NCBI GenBank assembly: GCA_963677815.1
Contig: OY782499.1
Location: 1,984,001-2,048,000, forward strand
From: JAEKNW01 sp963677815
Lineage (GTDB): Bacteria > Cloacimonadota > Cloacimonadia > Cloacimonadales > JAFGVF01
DNA: 64,000 nucleotides
Direction: 5' to 3'
Notes under the pieces: generated by a model
Database searches by the model: none
The model's input: the letters and a program-made list of their open reading frames with translations, nothing else
What the model was told of the DNA's origin: nothing
Part shown: positions 32,702 through 40,980 of the stretch, piece by piece
How positions within the stretch are numbered: the stretch's first letter is position 1
Layout: every line of letters starts with the position of its first letter
Program-made: the position numbers and the translations under genes

Positions 32702-33110
32702 GGCTCTCTCCAAAATAAAGTGAATGACATCATAAATATTGTCATAAAAGATTAACAAAGATAGATTTTATTTAAGTAATGTAATTCACTTTTAATCCCT
32801 AAGGGATGCAGAGTGTTGTTGAGACCGGAGTTCCTCAGCCCTAGGCTAGGGACTTCGGACGAAGAAAAAGTTAACTTGGCGGAAGTCCCTAGCCTAGGGC
32901 CTAGGGCTGAGGAACTCACGTCTTTAAGAGTGTTAGAAGTCGCTACTGCATGCATAAGCAACTCCCGTCATAAGTTTTAAAAAAAAGTCAACACTCTTAG
33001 CCCTGGAAGGGTGCTAACATATTGATGTTTTTTTTGATGATGTTAATACCTCCTTTCAGTAAAAAACAAGTTTCATATAAAAATAACCCACTCTACTTTG
33101 AAGAGAGCCC
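32702..33110. mobile_element. Candidate MITE-like element with terminal inverted repeats
   Basis: The ends 32702-32722 (GGCTCTCTCC...AAGTG) and 33089-33109 are inverted copies matching at 18 of 21 positions, the three differences all being transitions. The 7-mer TAATTTC stands on both sides (32695-32701 and 33111-33117) as a possible target duplication, with one extra C at 33110. No transposase gene is inside. The interior holds a very long hairpin (32829-32916), the palindrome TCCCT-A-AGGGA, and AGAGTGTT repeats (32810, 32927; inverted at 32989). It fills most of the 983-nt gap between 32480 and 33462; a nested open frame there follows only the hairpin and is not credited. Confidence 0.55.
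32829..32916. repeat. Very long imperfect hairpin
   Basis: The arm 32829-32856 (28 nt) is the exact reverse complement of 32882-32916 except that the right arm carries an extra 7 nt (CCTAGGG, a tandem duplication of its neighbour). The loop is about 25 nt. Folded, the stem would be one of the most stable in the window, in otherwise AT-rich DNA. Confidence 0.85.
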
Positions 33111-33175
33111 TAATTTCTGCTGAAAATATAGGTTTAGAAAGTAATATTGTGATCTCATATTCATGTTCAAGTTTT

Positions 33176-33245
33176 CTTCAATGTTAGTCTCTCAAGAGTT
33201 TATTGGAAATTTAAAGAGATAGTAACAATCAGCTAACAATGAACT
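33176..33245 (+). repeat. Dispersed ~80-nt inverted-arm repeat, copy C (most diverged)
   Basis: The left arm TTCAATGTTAGTCTCTCA and the right arm AGAGATAGTAACAATCAGC are imperfect complements; CAATGAAC follows. It lies just beyond the MITE-like element. The right arm matches those at 4063, 19667 and 44124. Confidence 0.55.
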
Positions 33246-33400
33246 ATCCTTATTTTAAGTAGAGTAGAGGAACCTTGTTCCAAAAGTTCTGTTGAAATGA
33301 AAATAAAAATTTACTATTTCTCAATTTTAATGAAGCCAGGGACAGTTGCCTTGTATTTTACCAGTTTCCTAATAAAAAAGCTTGTTAAAAGATATAATTC

Positions 33401-33431
33401 TTGACGTAAAATTACGCAAAATAAATATTAG
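33401..33431 (+). promoter_or_regulatory. Possible promoter and operator of the hydrogenase-like operon
   Basis: TTGACG at 33401-33406 can act as -35; TATTAG at 33426-33431 (19-nt spacer) or AATATT at 33424 (17-nt spacer) as -10. CGTAA-AA-TTACG (33405-33416) is a perfect 5-bp dyad overlapping the -35 end, as a repressor or activator site might. AAGGGA precedes the ATG at 33463. Confidence 0.4.
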
Positions 33432-33462
33432 CTAATAATACAATAATTAAGAAGGGATTATC

Positions 33463-33810
33463 ATGAAGTTGAAAGATATCTTAGAGTTATTAGAGGGTGA
33501 GTTATTAACACCTCAAGCTGATTTAGACGTTGATATACCTTGTGCTTTCGGTTCTGATTTAATTTCAGATATTTTGATGTGTACAAAGGAATCAACACTT
33601 TTATTAACAGGACTAACTAACCCGCAAGTTATTAGACTATCCGATATGATTGATTTGTTAGGCGTTGTTTTTGTTAGAGGAAAGAGACCTCCACAAGATC
33701 TTATTGATATGGCTATCGAAAGGGAATTACCATTAATCACTACCAAAATGACCATGTACAAATCTGCAGGACTTCTCTATAATAAAGACTTAAGAAGTTG
33801 TCAGATTTAA
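33463..33810 (+). CDS. DRTGG-domain protein, first copy
   Basis: 115 residues forming a single DRTGG domain: an N-terminal helix (KLKDILELLEGELL), the core CAFGSDLISDILMCTKESTLLLTGLTNPQV and the closing GKRPPQDLIDMAIERELPLITTKMTMYKSAGLLY. DRTGG domains are small regulatory modules, often next to CBS domains or hydrogenase genes; the ligand is unknown. The next gene starts 1 nt after the stop. A paralogue of similar size (35605-35949) closes the other side of the hydrogenase-like gene. Confidence 0.82.
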   Translation: MKLKDILELLEGELLTPQADLDVDIPCAFGSDLISDILMCTKESTLLLTGLTNPQVIRLSDMIDLLGVVFVRGKRPPQDLIDMAIERELPLITTKMTMYKSAGLLYNKDLRSCQI

Positions 33811-33811
33811 T

Positions 33812-34303
33812 ATGGCAGAATATTGGAATATAAACGAAGACTTTAAAGAGAGATTTGAAAAATTTCAGCAGGAACAACCACAACCAGCAATCTCTTTAGA
33901 GTATCAGGTAACTAAGCACGACTTTAATAATGCGGGGAATGGCTCAGCCGAACTGAAAAGAATGCTCAAAAAACTTGGTGTAGATCCAGTTGTTTTACGC
34001 AAAGTAGCAGTAGCATCTTATGAAGCAGAAATTAATCTAGCTGCTCATTCAGAAGGTGGAGTTATGAAAAGTAATGTGCATGGTGATTTAGTACATATAG
34101 TTTTTGAAGATACCGGACCTGGTATAGAGGATATCAATAAAGCTCTTGAAGAAGGCTTCTCTACTGCTGTTGAATATGTAAGAGAAATGGGATTTGGAGC
34201 TGGACTAGGATTACCTAACATTAAAAAGAATTCAGATGTAATGCATCTAGAATCGGTAAGAGGTAGAAATACTATATTAGAGATTATAACATATTTTAAA
34301 TAA
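33812..34303 (+). CDS. RsbW-type anti-sigma/serine kinase ATPase
   Basis: 163 residues. GHKL ATP-binding boxes: N box with Asn75 in EAEINLAAH, G1 box with D100-T-G-P-G104, and G2 box GFGAGLGLPN (127-136). Histidine-kinase dimerisation and phospho-acceptor parts are absent, so the protein is like RsbW/SpoIIAB or the ATPase half of a sensor kinase. In this operon it would be the output partner of a redox/H2-sensing protein (inference). It is separated by 1 nt from the DRTGG gene and by 12 nt from the hydrogenase-like gene. Confidence 0.82.
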   Translation: MAEYWNINEDFKERFEKFQQEQPQPAISLEYQVTKHDFNNAGNGSAELKRMLKKLGVDPVVLRKVAVASYEAEINLAAHSEGGVMKSNVHGDLVHIVFEDTGPGIEDINKALEEGFSTAVEYVREMGFGAGLGLPNIKKNSDVMHLESVRGRNTILEIITYFK

Positions 34304-34315
34304 TAGCAGGAATAT

Positions 34316-35605
34316 ATGTATCAGGAAAACGAATATTTTCATGCTTTGAGAATAAATCAAGACAATTGTACAGGTTGTACGGCTTGCGTAAAAGTCTGTC
34401 CAACTGAGGCAATTAGGATAAGGAACAAAACCGTTATATTAGATGAGCGTAGATGTATAGATTGTGGAAATTGTATTGAAGCCTGCTCATTTAAAGCTAT
34501 TGTTCCTTATTCGGATGATTTTGATATTATTGATAATTATAAATATAGAATAGCTGTATTCTCCACAGTATATGCAGGGCAGTTTACAGAAGAAAATGAT
34601 TATGCAACAATCAAAAAAACGATTTTAAAACTTGGCTTTGATGAAGTAGCAGAAGAATCAAGTGTTGTTAATTTTATGACTGACATGATTCAGAAGTATA
34701 TCCGCGATAATGAAGACATAAGACCAGTATTATCTAGTGGATGTCCAGCTATTGTAAGATTAATTCAAGTTAGATTTCCATCATTATTACCTAATCTTTT
34801 TCATATTGAAGCACCAATGAGTATTCTATCTTATTATTTGCGGGAACAAGCTAAAGAGAAGTTTCAATATAATGATGATGAAATTGGTGTTTTCTTGATT
34901 GTACCATGTGTTTCACAAGTTACTGCTGTTCATCAACCAGAGGGAACTTACAAAAGTTATCAAGACGGTGCTTTTTCTATAAGGCAAATCTACAGTAAGG
35001 CTCAAGAAGTTGTTAAAGCTGCTTGGTATGATGATAAGCCAATAGATACTTATGAAAGTGGATTAACTTATGGTATAGCTGCAAAAGAAGCAGATAAGAT
35101 TGATTCTAATGACATTAGAGTGTTATCTGTTACAGGAATTGATAATTGCATCGAAATATTATCTAGAATTGAAGACCATCATTTTGATCAGTATCAATAT
35201 GTAGTTTTACGTTCATGTGATGTAGGCTGTGTTGGTGGTGGACTTAATGTCGAGAATAAGTTTATCGCTATGAGTAGACTAAAGAAATTAGCTCAAAAAG
35301 AAGATAAATATAAACTTGATTATGATGAGTTTTGGGCTTTACATAAAAAGGGTAAATTTGCTGTACCAAAACTTAAACCTCGTTCTATAATGGAATTAGA
35401 TGATAATTTGTTTGCAGCACTTCAAAAGATTCAAAAGATTCAAGAAATCACAAAACAACTTCCTGGCATTAATTGTAGTGCTTGTGGCTGTCCTACATGC
35501 TATGCTCTAGCAGAAGATATTGTACAAGGCAAAGCTACTATTAAAGATTGTGTTATTTTATATAAGAGAAATTTAGATAAAACAGAAAAAAAAGGGAATA
35601 AATAA
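34316..35605 (+). CDS. [FeFe]-hydrogenase-like iron-sulfur sensor protein
   Basis: 429 residues. Order: 2[4Fe-4S] ferredoxin domain (C18/21/24/28 and C47/50/53/57), hydrogenase large-subunit C-terminal fold (about 70-330), and a C-terminal FeS module (C387, C390, C395, C412). H-cluster ligands by position: L1 reads SSGCP (C143), L2 VPC (C198), L3 SCDVGC (C301, C305), so four cysteines for a [4Fe-4S] part remain. In true hydrogenases L1 is TSCCP; the first Cys, which relays protons, is Gly142 here, and L2 lacks the usual lysine. Fast H2 catalysis is unlikely; a sensory role fits the ATPase and DRTGG neighbours. Known related proteins are the group C/D 'HydS'-type; classification is not verified. 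The next start overlaps this stop by 1 nt. Confidence 0.85.
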   Translation: MYQENEYFHALRINQDNCTGCTACVKVCPTEAIRIRNKTVILDERRCIDCGNCIEACSFKAIVPYSDDFDIIDNYKYRIAVFSTVYAGQFTEENDYATIKKTILKLGFDEVAEESSVVNFMTDMIQKYIRDNEDIRPVLSSGCPAIVRLIQVRFPSLLPNLFHIEAPMSILSYYLREQAKEKFQYNDDEIGVFLIVPCVSQVTAVHQPEGTYKSYQDGAFSIRQIYSKAQEVVKAAWYDDKPIDTYESGLTYGIAAKEADKIDSNDIRVLSVTGIDNCIEILSRIEDHHFDQYQYVVLRSCDVGCVGGGLNVENKFIAMSRLKKLAQKEDKYKLDYDEFWALHKKGKFAVPKLKPRSIMELDDNLFAALQKIQKIQEITKQLPGINCSACGCPTCYALAEDIVQGKATIKDCVILYKRNLDKTEKKGNK

Positions 35606-35949
35606 TGATAAAATTACAAGAATATTTAGATAAAATTGATCATCAAGTACTAAATCCTCAAGTTTCAATAGATAATATTGAATTAGCAACTGGCTATGTT
35701 TCAGACCTTTTATCAGATGTTATGGGTTCTGCAAAAGACAATATGGCCTGGTTTACTATAATGCGTCACATGAATGTTATCGCAGTGGCATCTATGGCTG
35801 ATATTCCTTGTATTATCTTTGGAAAGAATACACCACCAGAAGAAGCTGTTATAAATAAAGCAACAGAAGAAGGTATAGTTCTAATAAAGACATCTTTACC
35901 TGTTTTTGATGCTGCTGGTGTTCTTTACCAATTGTTACATCAGGATTAA
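35605..35949 (+). CDS. DRTGG-domain protein, second copy
   Basis: 114 residues with the same layout as the 33463 gene: a leading helix, ATGYVSDLLSDVMGSAKDNMAW, then GKNTPPEEAVINKATEEGIVLIKTSLPVFDAAGVLY. The two share the SDLxSDx(M/L) and PPxx(A/L)I pattern but differ in most other residues, so the duplication is old. Translation starts on the last base of the previous stop codon (1-nt overlap), and the PHP gene starts in the same way on this gene's stop. Regulatory partner of the hydrogenase-like protein is inferred from the operon. Confidence 0.82.
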   Translation: MIKLQEYLDKIDHQVLNPQVSIDNIELATGYVSDLLSDVMGSAKDNMAWFTIMRHMNVIAVASMADIPCIIFGKNTPPEEAVINKATEEGIVLIKTSLPVFDAAGVLYQLLHQD

Positions 35950-36692
35950 TGCTAAAGAAATACAAGATAGATTTGCATAATCATACAGTACTTTCTCCTT
36001 GTGGTGGACTTGAAATGTCTCCCAGTGCATTGATTGCTCGGGCGAAAGAGCTTGGTTTGGATATTATAGCTATAACAGACCATAATACTTGCAAAAATTG
36101 TAGAGCCTACTTAGAATACGGCAAAAAATACGATATCACTGTCATTCCAGGAATAGAAATACAGACCATGGAAGAGATTCATGTTGTCGCTCTTTTTCCT
36201 GATTTAGAAACTGCAGAGAAATTCGATGAACAAGTATATGACGCTCTTCTACCAATAGAGAATAATCCTGATTACTTTGGAGACCAGGTTATAGTTGATA
36301 AAGATGAAAATATTGTAGGAATTGAAGATAGAGCCTTGATTAATTCAGTTGTTTGGGATTTTGAAACAACAGTTAACAAAGTAAAAGAATGGAACTCAAT
36401 TTGCTTTCCAGCTCATATTGACGCCCAAACAAACTCAGTTATTTCTCAATTAGGTTTCTTACCTTCTGGATTAGCAATTGATGGGGTGGGTATTACTGCA
36501 AGATGTAATATATCAGACTTTCTGCAAGCAAACTCATACTTAAAAGACATTACTATAATTAGAAATTCTGATGCGCATTATTTAAATGATATGGGCTCTG
36601 GCTCTTGTTTCGCTAGACTAGAAGGAAAGAGTTTCTCTGAACTAAAACTAGCTTTTGCTAAGCAAGAGGGAAGAGAGATTATTCCAGCCTAA
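35949..36692 (+). CDS. PHP-domain phosphoesterase
   Basis: 247 residues of the PHP superfamily of trinuclear metal phosphoesterases. Metal motifs: H10-N-H12 at the start, DHNTCKN (about 43), GIEIQTMEEIHVVALF (metal Glu and His), HID (about 158) and NSDAH (about 203). Related stand-alone proteins hydrolyse phosphate esters such as histidinol phosphate or nucleotides, but this branch accompanies hydrogenase genes and its substrate is unknown. Last gene of the five-gene operon; its 3' end overlaps the converging pseudouridine synthase gene by 4 nt. Confidence 0.85.
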   Translation: MLKKYKIDLHNHTVLSPCGGLEMSPSALIARAKELGLDIIAITDHNTCKNCRAYLEYGKKYDITVIPGIEIQTMEEIHVVALFPDLETAEKFDEQVYDALLPIENNPDYFGDQVIVDKDENIVGIEDRALINSVVWDFETTVNKVKEWNSICFPAHIDAQTNSVISQLGFLPSGLAIDGVGITARCNISDFLQANSYLKDITIIRNSDAHYLNDMGSGSCFARLEGKSFSELKLAFAKQEGREIIPA

Positions 36693-37582
36693 GATATATT
36701 ATACTTATCATATCTTCTTCTTTCTCTTTCTAAATGTGCTTTGAATTTGTGAGGTAATTCTATATCAAAAGTTAATACTTCTTTAGTGATTGGGTGGGAG
36801 AAAGATAAGTGAGTTGCTGCTAGAAATAGTCCCTTTCCTTTTAAGAGAAGCTTATCATCGCCATAAAGCTTATCACCTAAAATTGGATGACCTATACTAG
36901 CCAAATGAATTCTTAACTGATGAGTTCTACCTGTAAATAATCTTAATTCAACCAAACTTATCTCTTGCGCTTTTAAGGAAGGGCAATACTCAATTACTTT
37001 ATATTCGGTTAGGGCTTCTGATTTCCCAATTGGACTGGCAATAGAACCTTGCTCAGGTAAGTGTCCCAAAGCAATTGCAGTATATTTCTTGATGATTTGT
37101 CGGTTTGAAAATTGTTTAGAAAGTTCTATCAGGGCTTGAGAAGTTTTAGCAATCAAAAGTAAGCCAGAGGTTTGATTATCTAATCTATGTACAGGTCTTA
37201 ACTTATTTAAACCATCTTGGCTTCTGTTAAGTTTAATATTTGATAGGAGCATATTTTCAATTGTTCTAAACTTATTTCCTGAAACATCTATGCCTGCAGG
37301 TTTATTTACTAGAGCTAAGTAATCATCTTCATATATCATATCAAGCTTTCTTTGATAGGCTTTAAATTCAACGTGGTCTTGTTCAGTTAAAGAAATAGTA
37401 TCACCAGTTTTCACATAATCAGCTGTGAATCCTCTTGAATTATTAATAAAGATACTCCCATCTTTTATTGCTTTTACTAATCCTTTTCTACTATGGATAA
37501 AACAAAATCTTCGAAAGTCTATATCACTAAGTCTTTTTTTATTCTCTAAGTCATCGATTATAATTTCTTCAATAATTTTCAT
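36689..37582 (-). CDS. RluA/RluD-family RNA pseudouridine synthase
   Basis: 297 residues. An S4 RNA-binding domain (about 17-70, with FINNSRGFTADYVKTGDTI) precedes the synthase domain. Catalytic Asp135 lies in HRLDNQTSGLLL, and the later GRTHQLRIHLASIGHPILGD motif is intact. Enzymes of this family isomerise specific uridines in 23S rRNA or tRNA. Which of RluA, RluC or RluD it represents cannot be told by motifs. The ribosome site before the ATG is weak (AAATGA context). The gene is monocistronic and converges with the PHP gene. Confidence 0.9.
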   Translation of the reverse strand: MKIIEEIIIDDLENKKRLSDIDFRRFCFIHSRKGLVKAIKDGSIFINNSRGFTADYVKTGDTISLTEQDHVEFKAYQRKLDMIYEDDYLALVNKPAGIDVSGNKFRTIENMLLSNIKLNRSQDGLNKLRPVHRLDNQTSGLLLIAKTSQALIELSKQFSNRQIIKKYTAIALGHLPEQGSIASPIGKSEALTEYKVIEYCPSLKAQEISLVELRLFTGRTHQLRIHLASIGHPILGDKLYGDDKLLLKGKGLFLAATHLSFSHPITKEVLTFDIELPHKFKAHLERERRRYDKYNIS

Positions 37583-37707
37583 TTATCAACCTATATTGCC
37601 TTATTATTGTTTATCAATAAGTAATCCTACTATTTCTTTATTGACTTAATTTATCTTATTACAAAAAATGGCAAGATAAATAATAATAAAAAAAAGTAGG
37701 TAAAATT

Positions 37708-38907
37708 ATGGATTATAAGAATATTTTCTCTCAAAGCACGAGAAATCAAGGTTCTTCAATGATTAGAGAGCTAGTCGCATCTACACGAGGAATTGAGGGA
37801 TTGATATCATTTGCTGGTGGTTTCCCTTCTCCAAAAACATTTCCTTGCCAAGAGCTCAGTACTTTATACTCAGAAGTTGTAAAGAATGAAGGCTGTGAAG
37901 TCTTGCAATATGGTGCTTCTGAAGGAGATCCAGTTTTTAAACAAGCATTAATTGATTATGAGAAAAAGGCAAAACTTAAACAGTCTGAAATAATTACAAG
38001 TGTTGGTTCAACTAATGCAATTTATGCTTATGCAAAGTGTTTTATCGACCAAGATGATTATATCATCTGTGAAGCTCCTAGTTTTTTAGGAACTGTAGTC
38101 GCTTTTGAAGCTTTAGGCGCTAAACTACAAGGTGTGGAAGTTGAAGATGATGGAATGAATATGAATCAGCTAGAGTTAGAGATTCAAAAATTAATTGCAG
38201 AAAACAAGAAAATTAAATTTATCTATACTATTCCAGAATTTCAAAATCCTACTGGTGTAACTATGAGTAAGGAAAAAAGAGAAAGATTGATCGAAATTGC
38301 TGAATTATATGATATTCCAATTTTAGAAGATAATCCTTATGGAGAACTTAGATACTGTGGTGAAAGAATTGATTCAATTTTTGAAATTGCTCGTTCTCAA
38401 GATAAAAATATTGTTACAAGTGTTAAGTCATTCTCAAAAGTTTTAGGACCAGGTATGCGTTCAGCTTACATGATGGGAGATGAAATCATTATAGCTAAAG
38501 TTGCCCTTTGGTTGCAAAAGATCATAGTTAGTAGTGATTGCGTTACTCAGAGAGTGGTTGCTAGATTACTTGAAAAGGATATGCTTAAAACTCAGATACA
38601 AAAAATATCTGATATCTATCAACCTTCTTTAGATGCTATGCTCAATGCTTTAGAAAAGTATATGCCAAAGACTCTTAAATGGACTAAACCTCAAGGTGGT
38701 ATGTTTATTTGGATTACTCTTCCTGAAGGTATGAGTGGGGATGAACTTTTTGAAGAAGCAAAGGCTGAAAAGGTGTGCTTTATTCCAGGTTCTAAGTTCT
38801 ACCCAAAAGGACAAGAGAAATATAATGCTATAAGATTAAACTTCACTTTTGCAGATCCAGATACTATTGAAGAAGGTGTTAAGAGACTAGCAAAACTCTT
38901 TAAATAA
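37708..38907 (+). CDS. PLP-dependent aminotransferase, fold type I (LysN/aminoadipate-like)
   Basis: 399 residues. The class I aminotransferase line-up is clear: YGASEGDPVF, PEFQNPTGVTMS (Asn-Pro-Thr-Gly), ILEDNPYGELRY, and the PLP Lys in VKSFSKVLGPGMRSAYM. The N-terminus (RELVASTRGIEGLISFAGGFPSPKTFP) matches the 2-aminoadipate/LysN and MocR-like subgroup, which transaminates aromatic or branched substrates. Substrate is not certain. A terminator follows at 38930. The leader AAAAAAAGTAGGTAAAATT is similar to that of secA. Confidence 0.9.
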   Translation: MDYKNIFSQSTRNQGSSMIRELVASTRGIEGLISFAGGFPSPKTFPCQELSTLYSEVVKNEGCEVLQYGASEGDPVFKQALIDYEKKAKLKQSEIITSVGSTNAIYAYAKCFIDQDDYIICEAPSFLGTVVAFEALGAKLQGVEVEDDGMNMNQLELEIQKLIAENKKIKFIYTIPEFQNPTGVTMSKEKRERLIEIAELYDIPILEDNPYGELRYCGERIDSIFEIARSQDKNIVTSVKSFSKVLGPGMRSAYMMGDEIIIAKVALWLQKIIVSSDCVTQRVVARLLEKDMLKTQIQKISDIYQPSLDAMLNALEKYMPKTLKWTKPQGGMFIWITLPEGMSGDELFEEAKAEKVCFIPGSKFYPKGQEKYNAIRLNFTFADPDTIEEGVKRLAKLFK

Positions 38908-38929
38908 TACTAATTAAATAATATATTTT

Positions 38930-38952
38930 AAGCCCCGCGAGGGGCTTATTTC
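38930..38952 (+). terminator. Rho-independent terminator after the aminotransferase gene
   Basis: AAGCCCC-GCGA-GGGGCTT (38930-38947) followed by ATTTCTTTT. Confidence 0.85.
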
Positions 38953-38971
38953 TTTTAAGGAGTGATAAGTA

Positions 38972-39496
38972 ATGAGAATATCAATTAGAGGCGTATCGTG
39001 TTCAGGTAAAACAAGCTTAGCTAAGAGATTATCTAAAGAACTAAATATTCAGCATATAGAATTAGATGAATTGTATTGGCTACCTGAATGGAAAGCAAGA
39101 AATTTAACAGAGTTTCTAAAACTGGTTTCTTCTCAATTAGAAAGTGAATCTTGGGTAATGGATGGGAATTACAGCAAGGTCTATAATAATCTAAATCCTC
39201 AATATGATTATTTAATCTGGTTAGATTATCCCTTTTTTAAAATTATGTGGAGATATTTTAAAAGGACTTTTGATAGAATTATCTTCAAAAGGAAGATTTG
39301 CAATGGTAATATAGAGAATTTGAAAAATTTGTTTTCGTCTGATAGTTTATTAATTTGGATATTCAAAACCTATTGGAAGAGAAAAAGAGAATTAGCTAAA
39401 TTAATAGAAGAAAATGATAAAAGTCTATTAGTAATAAGAAATACAAATCATATTAAACAAGTTATAAATATGCTGAAAGATAAGAATATACGATGA
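38972..39496 (+). CDS. Small P-loop kinase, adenylate-kinase/FlaR-like
   Basis: 174 residues. P-loop GVSCSGKTSLAKRL (about 7-20), DELYWLPEW (binding Asp/Trp region), WVMDGNY and LDYPFFKIMWRYFKRT (lid region), typical of the 'DNA topology modulation protein FlaR'/adenylate kinase-related group, which probably phosphorylates small molecules. No substrate known. AAGGAG precedes the ATG at 38972. It converges with cutC, whose 3' end is 4 nt away. No T-rich terminator separates them. Confidence 0.78.
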   Translation: MRISIRGVSCSGKTSLAKRLSKELNIQHIELDELYWLPEWKARNLTEFLKLVSSQLESESWVMDGNYSKVYNNLNPQYDYLIWLDYPFFKIMWRYFKRTFDRIIFKRKICNGNIENLKNLFSSDSLLIWIFKTYWKRKRELAKLIEENDKSLLVIRNTNHIKQVINMLKDKNIR

Positions 39497-39500
39497 TAAA

Positions 39501-40295
39501 TTAAAGTATTTTAGAGGTAAAATTCATTTGATTTGAACTTGAGTTATAATTAACTATAAGCATTTTCTTAATGATATTCTTATCAGCAAAATATCTTTTA
39601 TATGTGTTAATTCCCTGTTCGCCAATAAAAGATTCAATTTCAGTCTTAAAAATCATTTTGCTAGCAAGCAATTTTTTAGCAGTTAAATGTAATTCATCTA
39701 CCTGGCAATCATTTAAAAGTATATCTTTATTGTTTGGATTAACACCTGCTCCTGCCATTATTGATATTCTCTGCTTAGCTTGTAAAACTAGCTTTTTTAA
39801 TAAATCTTTGCCTAAAATAGCAGTACTTTCTTGTCCTGAAGTTAATAATCTATCAATCCTCAAAGCAATTAAATCTTCAAGAGCTCTGAAGGGATTTTTA
39901 GTTAGGTCAAAAGCTCGGTGAAAAGTCACTTGCATAGGTCTAGCCAATTGCACAAGTTGAGAAGTTCTGTCTATATCAATGTGACCATCTCTAGTAAGAA
40001 TACCAAATACAACACAATTAGTAGCTAACTCTTTAGCCATGAGTATATCTTCTTTCATAACAGAGAAATCTTCATCTGAATAGCAAAAGTCTCCACCTCG
40101 AGGTCTTATCATAACAGCAAGGTCGATATTTAGATTCTTGCGTACTGCTTTAATTAATCCATAAGAAGGTGTTATACCTCCCTCTAAGAGGTCAGAACAT
40201 AACTCTACTCTATCTGCACCAGTTTCTTGGGCAATCAAGGCAGATTCTAAAGAATCAACACAGATTTCTAAGTTAAAATTCTTGTCATGTTTCAT
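39501..40295 (-). CDS. cutC: CutC family protein
   Basis: 264 residues with the CutC TIM-barrel signature: LEICVDSLESALIAQETGADRVELCSDLLEGGITPSYGLI, then MIRPRGGDFCYS, GILTRDGHIDIDRT and HRAFD. A Zn/Cu-binding role proposed for CutC remains disputed. The protein has a longer C-terminal end than the usual ~250 residues, with low similarity after residue 240. It begins 22 nt after tenA on the minus strand, the last gene of the thiamine operon, so co-transcription is possible. Ribosome site is weak. Confidence 0.88.
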   Translation of the reverse strand: MKHDKNFNLEICVDSLESALIAQETGADRVELCSDLLEGGITPSYGLIKAVRKNLNIDLAVMIRPRGGDFCYSDEDFSVMKEDILMAKELATNCVVFGILTRDGHIDIDRTSQLVQLARPMQVTFHRAFDLTKNPFRALEDLIALRIDRLLTSGQESTAILGKDLLKKLVLQAKQRISIMAGAGVNPNNKDILLNDCQVDELHLTAKKLLASKMIFKTEIESFIGEQGINTYKRYFADKNIIKKMLIVNYNSSSNQMNFTSKIL

Positions 40296-40317
40296 AAAGA
40301 TTTAGCAATAATTATTA

Positions 40318-40968
40318 CTAATCATACCAAGTTTTAGTATTGTATGCATCGTCCATGAACTGTAAGTCAAGTCTGCAAGAATAAGAAAATATCTCACAAA
40401 GTTGAGTCATATTTTGCTTACTAATATCTTGACTATAGATATTAACAAATTTCTTTACTTGTTCAGTCTGTTGAATAAAGTCCTCTGAAACATAAGTATC
40501 AATCCAATCTTGGTAGGGGTTGTTCTCCACACTATTTTTGGCAATATTTTTACCATTCTCTAGATAGACCCAAAAACATGGAAGAAGTGAGGTCAGTCCT
40601 TCAATAAAAGACCCATTTGCGATTGTCGCTAGTAAAAAAGATGAGTAAGCTAAACAGGCAGGTTGCATAAGCTTACTTGCTTTTATCTCATAACGAGAAA
40701 ATAGGTTTTCTTGGAAGATATGCTCTAACTCATAAGAGTCAATTGCTAGTTTAGCAAAGATGTCTTTAATTTCTCCACTTGGTGCTTTTTCTGAAAGTAG
40801 AGTCATAGCTTGAGCATACTTTTTAATGTAAATTGCATCTTGTTGTAGATAAAATTTGAAAACCTTATTAGAAAGTTTACCCGCAGCTAAATCTATAGAA
40901 AAAGGGTGGTTAAGATGTTTTTGAATAATTTCTTGTGCAGATTGCCATAAAATGTCAGTGTTTTTCAT
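40318..40968 (-). CDS. tenA: Thiaminase II / aminopyrimidine aminohydrolase TenA
   Basis: 216 residues, all-alpha fold. Active-site Cys131 in LLPCFWVYLENG and Asp44 in QQDAIYI match the TenA motif set. The enzyme hydrolyses aminopyrimidine degradation products of thiamine to yield HMP, or splits thiamine. It lies downstream of thiD (12-nt gap) as the last enzyme of the minus-strand thiamine block. Salvage, not de novo synthesis, is implied since thiC and thiG are not in the window. Confidence 0.9.
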   Translation of the reverse strand: MKNTDILWQSAQEIIQKHLNHPFSIDLAAGKLSNKVFKFYLQQDAIYIKKYAQAMTLLSEKAPSGEIKDIFAKLAIDSYELEHIFQENLFSRYEIKASKLMQPACLAYSSFLLATIANGSFIEGLTSLLPCFWVYLENGKNIAKNSVENNPYQDWIDTYVSEDFIQQTEQVKKFVNIYSQDISKQNMTQLCEIFSYSCRLDLQFMDDAYNTKTWYD

Positions 40969-40980
40969 TGTACTACTTGC

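Noticed and set aside
32752..32961. 69-codon open frame on the minus strand across the long hairpin
   Set aside because: It is made by the palindrome and its flanks, has no ribosome site and no recognisable protein features.
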